DNA of 64,000 nucleotides from NCBI RefSeq assembly GCF_900143695.1, contig NZ_FRFE01000027.1, positions 1 to 64,000 of the forward strand, given 5' to 3'. The translations under genes were made by a program, and so were the position numbers. How positions within the stretch are numbered: the first letter of the stretch is position 1; each line of letters opens with the position of its first letter. The notes beneath the pieces were generated by a model that saw only the letters and a program-made list of their open reading frames with translations, was not told where the DNA came from and did not search any database. The stretch comes from Desulfopila aestuarii DSM 18488. Its GTDB lineage: Bacteria > Desulfobacterota > Desulfobulbia > Desulfobulbales > Desulfocapsaceae. Shown here one piece after another: positions 18,128-25,940 of the stretch.

Positions 18128-18865
18128 ATGCATATCCACGTCGTCGGTATCAAAAACATTCATACTCCAGTAAAGGTGCTCGAAAAAGGTGGGGGACTGC
18201 AGCACACTATCGCCACCATCAATCTTCAGGCCAATCTGCCGCGAGCCAACCGGGAAAGTTGCGTTGACACCTTCACCAGCGTACTCAATCGCTCTCTCGA
18301 TAAACTGAGCGTGGCGAGCTTTCACCAGATCTTGAAAGACGTGCAGGAATCGCTCAACTCACGAAGCGCCCGACTGGAAATGACGTTCCCCTATTTTATC
18401 GAAAAGACATCCCCGGTGACCCAAACCCGGAGTCTGATGGAATACAATTGCACCTTCTCCGGAGGTATCGGCGAAGATCAGGACTTCATCCTCAGCGTGG
18501 TTGTGCCCGTCACCACTCTCTGCCCCTGCTCGAAAGAGATCAGCTCTGACGGCGCCCACAACCAGCGCGCCGAAATAAGCCTCAATGTGCAGATGAAAAA
18601 GTTCCTCTGGGTGGAGGATCTCATCACCATGGTCGAGGCATGTGCTTCCTGTGAGGTATACGCGCTCCTAAAACGCCCCGACGAGAAGTATGTCACCGAG
18701 CGTGCCTTCGAAAACCCGATGTTTGTTGAGGACGTAGTACGAAAAGTTGCAGAATCAGCCTTGGCCCATCCCGATATCGGCTGGTTCTCTGCAGGGGTGG
18801 AAAGCTTTGAATCGATCCATAAGCACAGCGCCTATGCCTATGTTGACAGTGACGAGATTCGCTAA
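18128..18865 (+). CDS. folE2: GTP cyclohydrolase FolE2 (GCYH-IB)
   Basis: FolE2 opens GTP to give dihydroneopterin triphosphate, the first step of folate (and queuosine) synthesis. It can use metals other than zinc. Recognisable parts are VVGIKNIHTPV, VVPVTTLCPCSKEIS with the active-site cysteine, GAHNQRAEIS and ENPMFVEDVVRKVA. The usual N-terminal segment with a DVQ motif is missing from this frame, which instead offers ATG 18128 or an upstream TTG at 18056. A neighbouring frame contains a good match to that segment at the correct distance, so a frameshift is possible. The gene may be functional with a short N-terminus, or the sequence may contain an indel. Confidence 0.85.
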   Translation: MHIHVVGIKNIHTPVKVLEKGGGLQHTIATINLQANLPRANRESCVDTFTSVLNRSLDKLSVASFHQILKDVQESLNSRSARLEMTFPYFIEKTSPVTQTRSLMEYNCTFSGGIGEDQDFILSVVVPVTTLCPCSKEISSDGAHNQRAEISLNVQMKKFLWVEDLITMVEACASCEVYALLKRPDEKYVTERAFENPMFVEDVVRKVAESALAHPDIGWFSAGVESFESIHKHSAYAYVDSDEIR

Positions 18866-18970
18866 AAAAATTATACAATTACATTAGAACAACAACGACG
18901 TAACAAACATACCTTGAATCTAATGGAACGCACAACCTGGCTGGATAATCGTCAGAATCCACCCACTCCG

Positions 18971-19171
18971 CTACTTCCTGAACAGCCAGAGAATCAGCGA
19001 GACGATACCGCTTACCAATAAACATGAAGTAATCGGCAGAAAGAATCGGAACCCCTCGCGCTTAATCATAATATCCCCGGGCAAACGGCCCAGGGGTATC
19101 TTTTGCAGCCAGGGCCAACAAAGGCCGACGACAACCAGGACGATTCCGAGGATGATCAGGTTTCTGCCCAT
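18971..19171 (-). CDS. DUF2905 small membrane protein
   Basis: The 66-residue protein has two membrane segments (roughly residues 4-22 and 45-63). Between them is the conserved loop LGRLPGDIMIKREGFRFFLP, which marks DUF2905. Function is unknown. It lies on the minus strand, about 70 bases downstream of the aminotransferase, with a GC-rich inverted repeat between them. Confidence 0.85.
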   Translation of the reverse strand: MGRNLIILGIVLVVVGLCWPWLQKIPLGRLPGDIMIKREGFRFFLPITSCLLVSGIVSLILWLFRK

Positions 19172-19203
19172 TTCACCACCCGCTTAATTCTGAAATGAGT
19201 TCC

Positions 19204-19238
19204 CAACAACCGCCGGCAATTGTCGCCGGCGGTTGTTG
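19204..19238. repeat. GC-rich perfect inverted repeat
   Basis: CAACAACCGCCGGC and GCCGGCGGTTGTTG flank a seven-base loop. No T run follows on either strand, so it is a weak terminator or a transcript-stabilising hairpin downstream of the aminotransferase gene. Confidence 0.7.
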
Positions 19239-19240
19239 CT

Positions 19241-20440
19241 TCAACATCGTATCTTGCCGCTCGCTGCGTAGGCGGCAAAGGCTCTTGCCAGCCTTTGCAT
19301 TCCCTCTTCGATTTCCGCCGCACCGCTACATGAGAAGTTGAGCCGAAAGGTAGATCCGCCTTTTCCGTTTGTAAAAAATGGCGCCCCCGGCACATACACA
19401 ACTTTCTCGCGTACAGCGAAGTCAAACAGTTCCATCGCGTCCATCCCCGCTGGCAACTGCCCCCAGAGAAACATCCCGCCTTCAGGCTCCCAGAGAGTCA
19501 CTTGTGGCGGAAGCCAACGGTGTGCAGCTTCCACCATTGCCTTGCATTGTCCTCCATAAGCATCAATGATCTTGCTGATATGGTCGTCAAGATTGTTGTC
19601 GGTCAGGAATCGGCTCACGATATACTGATTGACGCTTGCGGTATGCAGATCCGCAGCCTGCTTGGCCACCAGCAGCTTCCCGTAGAGTCCTTCAGGCGCC
19701 ACAAGCCAGCCAAGACGAAATCCTGGAGCCACCACTTTGGAGAAAGAACCAAGAAGAACAGTTTTCTCGGGCGCATACGCGTAAAGCGGAGTTTTCATTT
19801 TGCCGGCAAAACGCAATTCGCCATAGGGATCATCTTCAACAATCAGAAAATCGTTCTTTTTTGCTATTTCAGCAACGCTCCGTCTGGTTGCTTCACTATA
19901 GGTCACGCCGGAAGGATTCTGGAAATTCGGTACGGTATAGAGCAACTTCGCGCCAGACGCTGTACTTACCCTATCCAACATCGCCACATCCAACCCCTCG
20001 GTGCCTACCTCGACCGGACAAAATCGGGGACGATACAACGACAAGGACTGAATCGCTCCCAGATAACCCGGCTCCTCAATCAGCACCGCATCACCCTCGT
20101 TCAAGAGCGCTTTAGCCAGCAAATCCAAACCCTGCTGAGAGCCGTTGGTAATAAGGATAGAGTTGGGCGAGATATCAAGTCCCTGCTTTTCATGATAGCG
20201 CCTGGCGATCAACTCACGCAGCTCGATAAGTCCCTCGGAATTACTGTATTGCAGAGCATCGGCACCGACACTTGCAAAAACCTTCTCTGCTGCGGCCTGT
20301 ATTTCCTTTACCGGGAAATACTCCTTATTCGGCAAACCACCGGCAAAAGAGATAATCTCCGGGTCAATGGAGACTTTCAATATTTCCCGGATAAATGATC
20401 GTGGTACCGAGACTATCCGCTCGGCATAATGTTTTTCCAT
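19241..20440 (-). CDS. PLP-dependent aminotransferase, LysN/MocR-like class I
   Basis: The 399-residue protein is a fold-type I aminotransferase. It shows ISFAGGLPNKEYFP near the N-terminus, ITNGSQQGLDLL, VPNFQNPSG, VEDDPYGELRF and the PLP lysine in LGSFSKVVAPGFRLGW. These are the motifs of 2-aminoadipate/branched-chain/aromatic aminotransferases of the LysN group. No helix-turn-helix domain is attached, so it is an enzyme rather than a MocR regulator. The substrate cannot be decided from sequence alone, and no pathway genes lie next to it. Aromatic or branched-chain amino acids are likely. Confidence 0.85.
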   Translation of the reverse strand: MEKHYAERIVSVPRSFIREILKVSIDPEIISFAGGLPNKEYFPVKEIQAAAEKVFASVGADALQYSNSEGLIELRELIARRYHEKQGLDISPNSILITNGSQQGLDLLAKALLNEGDAVLIEEPGYLGAIQSLSLYRPRFCPVEVGTEGLDVAMLDRVSTASGAKLLYTVPNFQNPSGVTYSEATRRSVAEIAKKNDFLIVEDDPYGELRFAGKMKTPLYAYAPEKTVLLGSFSKVVAPGFRLGWLVAPEGLYGKLLVAKQAADLHTASVNQYIVSRFLTDNNLDDHISKIIDAYGGQCKAMVEAAHRWLPPQVTLWEPEGGMFLWGQLPAGMDAMELFDFAVREKVVYVPGAPFFTNGKGGSTFRLNFSCSGAAEIEEGMQRLARAFAAYAASGKIRC

Positions 20441-20865
20441 AACCTGTTCCTGTTATACTGCTTTTGGGGAGACAAAAGCGATGTTACCGAAAGGCCAGTA
20501 TCCTGGCATAGCATTTTCCACGGGATTCTAACAAAGAAATGGCTATCCAACCAGCTACTTTGAACATAGAGAGACTATTATTCGTTAACGATGCATCACC
20601 CTCCTCCGCACCGTTCATCACAAGAGATCTTTGATCTGAGCAATTGCTATGAATGTCTCACAATATTCATCGGAGTTTACTACCCACGAAGGTTTGGAGG
20701 TATCAGGTTATCTCAAAGTGGACCTGGCCACCTCCACTTGCACGCTCCTCATACTGGCCCATTATTCTAATGTGAATATTTATTCATTTCTGTATATTCA
20801 GAAGGAGTGATTTGCTGCATACCTGGCTCAAAACAACAACCTGACCTGGCTAAACAAGAAACATC
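20441..20865. other. Intergenic region, aminotransferase / sigma-54 activator
   Basis: No gene is seen. TGGCC and TTGCA occur at about 20733-20750, but they are two bases too far apart for a sigma-54 promoter. A TTATTCATTTCTGTATATTCAG stretch near 20780-20801 resembles one found just downstream of the activator gene at 22673-22700. Confidence 0.4.
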
Positions 20866-22641
20866 ATGCATAAAAATAACAGTTTAACCTCTGAAATCGA
20901 AGCACTTATCTCCAACCCACCACCCCACTGGCAGGTGCTATGCCAAGCAATAGTCGACGTCTCGAGAAATTGCGTATTAGCAGTTGATCGACGTGGGTGT
21001 ATTTTTGTCGCCAATGCGATCGCCAACGAAAAATTTGGCGCTGCAGTCAGGAAGTTACTGAAAGACATCATCCCGAGCTTGATGAATCTGGTCGACAAGA
21101 CCCTTATGGATGGTAGACGCCGGGTTGTACCCTCCATGCAGGTCGGATCCAACGAGTATCGAATTGTTGTTAACCCATTAAAGCTGCAGGCTGAACTGGT
21201 TGGTGCAATTTGCCTATTAGAGGAAAGCACAGAATTTGAAGAAGTTGCCAAGCAGATGCGCTTTTTTCAGCATCTTACCAGCGAATTGGAAGCTATAATT
21301 GATTCCTCATCCGATGGGCTGTTCGTCTGCGATGCCAATGCCAATGTCATTCGTGTCAATCCAGCTTCTGAGCGAATCCATAAAATCTCGGCTACGCAGT
21401 TGATTGGGAAAAATATGGTAGACCTCATTGCCGAAGGATTCATTGATAAATCCGCTGCTTTACAGGCAATTGAGAAGAAAAAAACCGTAAGCCTTTTGCA
21501 GGAAAAAGATAACCGCAAAATCATCTCTATAGGCACCCCCGTATTTGACAACAATGGCTCTCTCATTTCTGTAGTTGTGAGTGAGCGGGATATTACTGAA
21601 ATCGACAATTTACATCGTGAATTGGAAGAGCAGGGATCACTTACAGACCAGTTGCAGTCTCAGCTGTTGCAGATGCAGTTGGCTGACCTGAAAACACATA
21701 AAATAATCGCTCGAAGCCCTTCCATGATCAAGGTACTCGAAAAAGCACTCAAGGTAAGCACAGCGAATTCAACAGTTTTAATCACTGGCGAATCAGGCGT
21801 CGGGAAGGGGCTTATTACCAACCTCATTCACAAAAACTCAAGCCGTGCACAAAAACCGTTAATCAGAATCAACTGTGGCGCCATACCCGAATCGCTTATC
21901 GAATCAGAGCTTTTCGGATACGAAGAGGGAGCCTTTACCGGAGCCAAAGTTGGTGGCAAGCCGGGCTCTCTGGAACTGGCAGACGGTGGCAGCCTGTTCC
22001 TCGACGAAATTGGTGAGTTACCGTTATCTTCCCAGGTAAAATTGCTCCGTTTTCTCGAGAAAGGTCGCCTGACCAGAGTTGGTGGAACAAAGGTTATAAA
22101 CGTCAATGCACGAATTCTGGTTGCTACCCATCGTAATCTTCAGGACATGGTCGCAAAAGGAACCTTCAGGCAGGACCTTTATTACCGTCTCAGCGTTATT
22201 CCTCTACATGTACCGGCCTTACGTGAGCGAAAGGACTGCATTTTGCCCCTTGTACGATACTATTTTGATTATTTTGGCGATATAACCAAAACTCGCAAAC
22301 GGGTAAGCAGAGCAGCCCTCGATGCCTTGCTATCCTACTCGTATCCAGGAAATGTTCGAGAATTAATGAATATTTGCGAACATGCAATAGTCATGTCAGA
22401 CACAGACATAATTGACCAAATGGACCTTCCCAAAGATGTCCGTAATGACAGTCCAGGTCCATCAATTCTGGAAGCCGGGTGGCCGAAGGGGCTGTCATTA
22501 AAACAGATCCTGGAAAACGTAGAGCGAAAAGTTATACTTCAAACGCTTCAAACATACAAAAACCAAGGTGCCGTCGCAGCAGTACTCGGCGTGAGCCAGC
22601 CTACCATTGCCCGACGAATCAAGAAGCTCAATATTAAATAA
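20866..22641 (+). CDS. PAS-domain sigma-54-dependent transcriptional activator
   Basis: The 591-residue protein has two PAS-like sensor regions (about residues 20-130 and 135-255) and an AAA+ ATPase from residue 275. The ATPase shows Walker A GESGVGKG, the sigma-54 contact loop EGAFTGAK, Walker B LFLDEIGEL and the arginine region FRQDLYYRLSV. A Fis-type helix-turn-helix ends the protein (GAVAAVLGVSQPTIARRIKK). It activates sigma-54 promoters after an unknown signal. There is no receiver domain, so the signal is sensed directly. The next gene, proline dehydrogenase, has a near-consensus -24/-12 promoter 150 bases before its start, so this protein probably controls it and the transporter behind it. 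Confidence 0.93.
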   Translation: MHKNNSLTSEIEALISNPPPHWQVLCQAIVDVSRNCVLAVDRRGCIFVANAIANEKFGAAVRKLLKDIIPSLMNLVDKTLMDGRRRVVPSMQVGSNEYRIVVNPLKLQAELVGAICLLEESTEFEEVAKQMRFFQHLTSELEAIIDSSSDGLFVCDANANVIRVNPASERIHKISATQLIGKNMVDLIAEGFIDKSAALQAIEKKKTVSLLQEKDNRKIISIGTPVFDNNGSLISVVVSERDITEIDNLHRELEEQGSLTDQLQSQLLQMQLADLKTHKIIARSPSMIKVLEKALKVSTANSTVLITGESGVGKGLITNLIHKNSSRAQKPLIRINCGAIPESLIESELFGYEEGAFTGAKVGGKPGSLELADGGSLFLDEIGELPLSSQVKLLRFLEKGRLTRVGGTKVINVNARILVATHRNLQDMVAKGTFRQDLYYRLSVIPLHVPALRERKDCILPLVRYYFDYFGDITKTRKRVSRAALDALLSYSYPGNVRELMNICEHAIVMSDTDIIDQMDLPKDVRNDSPGPSILEAGWPKGLSLKQILENVERKVILQTLQTYKNQGAVAAVLGVSQPTIARRIKKLNIK

Positions 22642-22673
22642 CATTCCGATATCTCATGATATTCCATCCAGTT

Positions 22674-22691
22674 TTATTCATTTTTGAATAA
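22674..22691. repeat. AT-rich inverted repeat downstream of the activator
   Basis: TTATTCA and TGAATAA flank TTTT. It may be part of an activator-binding region; a similar sequence lies upstream of the activator gene near 20780. Being AT-rich it is a poor terminator. Confidence 0.4.
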
Positions 22692-22886
22692 TTCATTCAG
22701 CAAATCCTCATAAACTCCTTTTAGCCAGCCCTCCTCATCATGCGAATTCAGTACGCAGACTTTGCATCCTTCTCCCCCCCTTGCGTTGTCACCCCTTAGA
22801 CAAACCGATCATTCAATCCGACAGGCAATAGACATAATTTACAGATATTAATAGCATTGTTTTATATTACTCCATCCCACGGTCCG

Positions 22887-22907
22887 CCATTAGCTGGCAA
22901 GTAATGG
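22887..22907 (+). promoter_or_regulatory. Candidate upstream activator site
   Basis: CCATTA and TAATGG flank nine bases, centred about 60-70 bases before the -24 element of the sigma-54 promoter. This is a usual place for an enhancer-binding protein site. No binding evidence exists. Confidence 0.35.
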
Positions 22908-22957
22908 TGGCAAGATACACATTACAAATACAGTACCTTCGAGAGATCAAAAGTCAT

Positions 22958-22973
22958 TGGCACCTTTTTTGCT
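22958..22973 (+). promoter_or_regulatory. Sigma-54 (-24/-12) promoter of proline dehydrogenase
   Basis: TGGCACC, four T bases and TTGCT reproduce the consensus TGGCACG-N4-TTGCW, with GG and GC exactly ten bases apart. Transcription would start near 22985, giving a leader of about 140 bases before the gene at 23124. Confidence 0.82.
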
Positions 22974-23123
22974 CTACGGCAAGCAGGTCATCCAGTTGAA
23001 GTGACAGGATTCATCAAAGAAGTCAAACAAAGGTGAACGAGAACCATTGGTCACGCATCTTTGGAAATTTGGTTTCAGACACTGAACCTGTTGCAAGATT
23101 CTCTCTCAAGATAAAGGACGAAG

Positions 23124-24035
23124 ATGCTGAACAAATTGATATCAAACATATTGCCATACATGCCAGAGAAATTGGTCTGGCAGTTTTCAAAGGACTATAT
23201 TGCCGGAGAAACAATTGAAGATGCGGTGAATGCTGCCTTGAAGCTCAACGAGCAAGGCATTCTCACCACCATTGATGTCCTGGGTGAGTTTATTAAAAAC
23301 CTCGATGAAGCCGAGGCCAATAAAAACGAATACCTCGAAGTTATTGAAGTGGCAGAAAAGGCTAAAGTGAATGGCAACTACAGTCTCAAGCCGACATTTT
23401 TTGGCTTACTCATAGATAAGGAAGTGGCCTACCAGCACATACGTGAGATTGTTGCAAAAGCTGCTTCATACAACAATTTCGTCAGGATCGACATGGAGGA
23501 TACTCCCTGTACGGACATGGAAATCGAGCTTTTCAGAAGGTTGAAAGAGGAATTTCCTGCAAATGTTGGTCTTGTTTTACAATCCTATCTCAAGCGAACA
23601 CACCAGGATATAAAAAATTTCAAAGATATACATAGCGAGGAGGTTCCAATTAATTTCCGACTCTGCAAAGGAATTTATGTCGAACCCGCATCGCTTGCTT
23701 ATAAGAAGTATGACGAAATAAATACCCACTTCCTTGAAGACATCGAACTCATGCTCAAAGAGAAGATGTATCCGGCGATTGCAACCCACGACAAGCCTGT
23801 CATTGATGGCGCCTACAAGCTTCTTGAAAAATACAATTATCCTAAAGAAAATTACGAATTTCAGATGCTCTATGGGGTTACCCCAGCACTTCGACAATCT
23901 ATTGTCGACGCCGGACACAGGCTGCGTGTGTACGTACCATTCGGAAAACATTGGTTTGGATATTGTACGCGCCGTGTTAAAGAGAATCCGGCAATGGCCA
24001 GTGTAATACTCAAGGCCATCTTCTTTAAAGGATAG
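23124..24035 (+). CDS. Proline dehydrogenase (monofunctional)
   Basis: The enzyme oxidises proline to pyrroline-5-carboxylate with FAD, passing electrons to the quinone pool. The 303-residue protein has the PRODH barrel: VRIDMEDTP, GLVLQSYLKRT, FRLCKGIYVEP, ATHDKP, FQMLYGV and, at the end, VYVPFGKHWFGYCTRRVKENP, which holds the two conserved arginines that bind the substrate carboxylate. No P5C dehydrogenase gene is nearby, so the second step is encoded elsewhere. AAGGA six bases before ATG 23124 sets the start. It stands behind a sigma-54 promoter and in front of a TRAP transporter and an AOR. Confidence 0.93.
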   Translation: MLNKLISNILPYMPEKLVWQFSKDYIAGETIEDAVNAALKLNEQGILTTIDVLGEFIKNLDEAEANKNEYLEVIEVAEKAKVNGNYSLKPTFFGLLIDKEVAYQHIREIVAKAASYNNFVRIDMEDTPCTDMEIELFRRLKEEFPANVGLVLQSYLKRTHQDIKNFKDIHSEEVPINFRLCKGIYVEPASLAYKKYDEINTHFLEDIELMLKEKMYPAIATHDKPVIDGAYKLLEKYNYPKENYEFQMLYGVTPALRQSIVDAGHRLRVYVPFGKHWFGYCTRRVKENPAMASVILKAIFFKG

Positions 24036-24093
24036 CGATAACTGAAGGATTCAACAAAAAATCTGACTATACCTGTTCCAATTACAAGCCGTT

Positions 24094-24126
24094 AACCGCA
24101 AGGTTTCCTTGAGAAATCTTGCGGTT
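24094..24126 (+). terminator. Hairpin between proline dehydrogenase and dctP
   Basis: AACCGCAAG and CTTGCGGTT enclose a 15-base loop, followed directly by the ten-base palindrome GTCAGCTGAC. There is no T run, so it would attenuate or protect mRNA rather than end transcription fully. Confidence 0.5.
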
Positions 24127-24231
24127 GTCAGCTGACAGCAATTTCAACCACAAAGGAGGATAAGATACAGCTTTCGTTGTCTTGAATTTTTCACAATTAC
24201 TTTGCAACACACTTCAAAAGGAGATTTAAAA

Positions 24232-25245
24232 GTGTACAAATCAAGCAAAACTATCATTGGTGTCACCCTAGCCTATCTGTTTGTTATGTTTGCGGGCAGT
24301 ACAGCCTTTGCAGCACCTGAAATGGTTCTTAAGTTTGCCGGACAAAATAATGCAGATCACCCTGCAACCCTGCTGATGAAAGAAATTGCAAAAGAAATTG
24401 GCGAAAAAACTGATGGCCGAATTGAGGTCAAAGTCTATCCGGCAAATCAGCTTGGCGACTATAGCCTGGTCTATGAAGAGCAAATTCGTGGAACCATTGA
24501 TATGTCAGCAATATCTGTGCCGAGCCAGTTTGATCCGAGAATGGAACTGATTTATATCAACGGCTTTGCAAGTGACTATGAAGACTTGAAGACGGTATTC
24601 GCTCAAGACGGCTGGATGTTCAAAAAAATGGACGAATTCAACGAGAGACTTGGCGTCAAACTCCTTGGATTTTTCGTCGAGGGTATGATTGGTACCGGTA
24701 CTACCAAGCCAGCAAACGAGCCACTCAATCCGGAAGTAAACAAGGGTGTTCTTATTCGCGTTCCCGGCATGGATGTGTATAAACTCGCTGCAGAAGCGAT
24801 GGGATACAACTCTGTAGGCATCCCGTATGCCGATGTGTACCAGGCGATCCAGACCGGTGTTGCTAACGGTGTCAACGGATACCCTGTTGCCTCTGCGTAT
24901 ACTACCCTTGGCGATGTCATCAAGTACTGGTATATGACCAACTATTCAGTTGAGGTCCTCAATTTTATGATCAGTGGCAAGACCTGGGAAAAAATCAAGC
25001 CGGAAGACCAGAAAGTCATTCAGGAAATTCTTGCCAAAGCCACCATCGACAGTATCAACAATGCCAAAGAGCTTGATGAGCACCATATGGAACTCATGAG
25101 ACAGAAAGGCATTCAGGTCTTCACCTACACCAAAGAAGAGTTGGCCCCAATCATGAAAGCCTGCGCTTCAACTTGGCCAAAACTTGAAAAGAATATGACA
25201 AAAGAACTCATGGATGAGTTCAGGAAAGAGTTGGGTCCGAAGTGA
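24232..25245 (+). CDS. dctP: TRAP transporter substrate-binding protein (DctP family)
   Basis: This periplasmic receptor captures a carboxylate-type solute for the DctQM permease. The 337-residue product has a cleavable signal peptide (cleaved after STAFA) and DctP motifs. These include GRIEVKVYPANQLGD, the arginine in LIRVPGMDVY, and IPYADVYQAIQTGVANGVNGYP. I start at GTG 24232 because AAGGAG stands eight bases before it. A TTG at 24202 would put extra residues ahead of the signal peptide. The ligand is unknown. Its position between proline dehydrogenase and an AOR hints at an amino or oxo acid, but the DctP family is too broad to say. Confidence 0.92.
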   Translation: MYKSSKTIIGVTLAYLFVMFAGSTAFAAPEMVLKFAGQNNADHPATLLMKEIAKEIGEKTDGRIEVKVYPANQLGDYSLVYEEQIRGTIDMSAISVPSQFDPRMELIYINGFASDYEDLKTVFAQDGWMFKKMDEFNERLGVKLLGFFVEGMIGTGTTKPANEPLNPEVNKGVLIRVPGMDVYKLAAEAMGYNSVGIPYADVYQAIQTGVANGVNGYPVASAYTTLGDVIKYWYMTNYSVEVLNFMISGKTWEKIKPEDQKVIQEILAKATIDSINNAKELDEHHMELMRQKGIQVFTYTKEELAPIMKACASTWPKLEKNMTKELMDEFRKELGPK

Positions 25246-25279
25246 TTCGCGGTTTATTTCCACTGAGTTCTTTTCATTA

Positions 25280-25325
25280 AACCAAGAGATCCGTGACATT
25301 GTATTATGTCACGGATCTCTTGGTT
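25280..25325 (+). repeat. 19-bp perfect hairpin between dctP and dctQ
   Basis: AACCAAGAGATCCGTGACA and its complement enclose eight bases, just before the ribosome-binding site of dctQ. Such stems commonly protect the upstream mRNA so that the binding protein is made in excess over the permease. No T run follows, so read-through is expected. Confidence 0.85.
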
Positions 25326-25340
25326 GCCAAGGAGGTTTCC

Positions 25341-25940
25341 GTGTCAGGAAAAAAAGATGAAAAAAATTTCCCTTCTTTCAAGTGTGACACTCTACCGCCG
25401 GGCGTCCTTACTGCCGATACGCCCAAAAATTTCTTCGATAAGATAGTCATCAACGGCTTTTCCATTATCTCTTTCAGCACAACCGTTCTGCTGACCGTTA
25501 TCATCTGTGCCGCCGCCTTTTTTCGTTATATTCTCGACGGTGACCTTACTGGCTATGAAGAATGGGTAAAGATTTTTGCCTTTTGGCTCTATTTCTCCGC
25601 TGCAGCAATCGGCGCCTATAATCGCACTCATGTCTCTGCAGATCTCGTCCAGGCATATGTTCCTCATGGCATATTAAAAGATTTTCTGGTCGTTCTGAAA
25701 GATGCAGTTACCGTCGGCATCTGCCTGCTCTTTACGTGGTATGGCTATGAATTCTTCATGTTTGGTTTCATGGGTCCGCTTGGCACAGGAGTTGCCATTC
25801 CCAAAACAAACGTCTGGAGAATAAGTCTGTGGACAGGATATTTATCTGTCTTTCTAGGACTCGCATTCATGTCATATTACTTCCTCAGAGACCTTTTCAT
25901 GAGTACACGAACACTACTACGGAGGCTCAGAGATAGATGA
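25341..25940 (+). CDS. dctQ: TRAP transporter small permease (DctQ)
   Basis: DctQ is the four-helix membrane subunit of TRAP transporters. The 199-residue protein has membrane segments at about 37-60, 75-95, 115-135 and 160-180, with the family signature GYEEWVKIFAFWLYF near residue 70. The GTG start at 25341 follows AAGGAGG; the frame is open further upstream, but that part is the hairpin and cannot be a natural N-terminus. It overlaps dctM by four bases (ATGA). The N-terminal 30 residues are hydrophilic. Confidence 0.92.
   Translation: MSGKKDEKNFPSFKCDTLPPGVLTADTPKNFFDKIVINGFSIISFSTTVLLTVIICAAAFFRYILDGDLTGYEEWVKIFAFWLYFSAAAIGAYNRTHVSADLVQAYVPHGILKDFLVVLKDAVTVGICLLFTWYGYEFFMFGFMGPLGTGVAIPKTNVWRISLWTGYLSVFLGLAFMSYYFLRDLFMSTRTLLRRLRDR

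Noticed and set aside
17873-18325. Minus-strand frame of 150 codons over the folE2 start
   Set aside because: No domain is recognisable, it overlaps the conserved FolE2 body by about 200 bases antisense, and its start lacks a ribosome-binding site.
19502-20398. Plus-strand frame of 298 codons opposite the aminotransferase
   Set aside because: It is fully antisense to a conserved PLP enzyme and has no domain of its own.
20733-20750. Sigma-54-like TGGCC...TTGCA ahead of the PAS activator
   Set aside because: GG and GC are twelve bases apart instead of ten, which sigma-54 does not tolerate.
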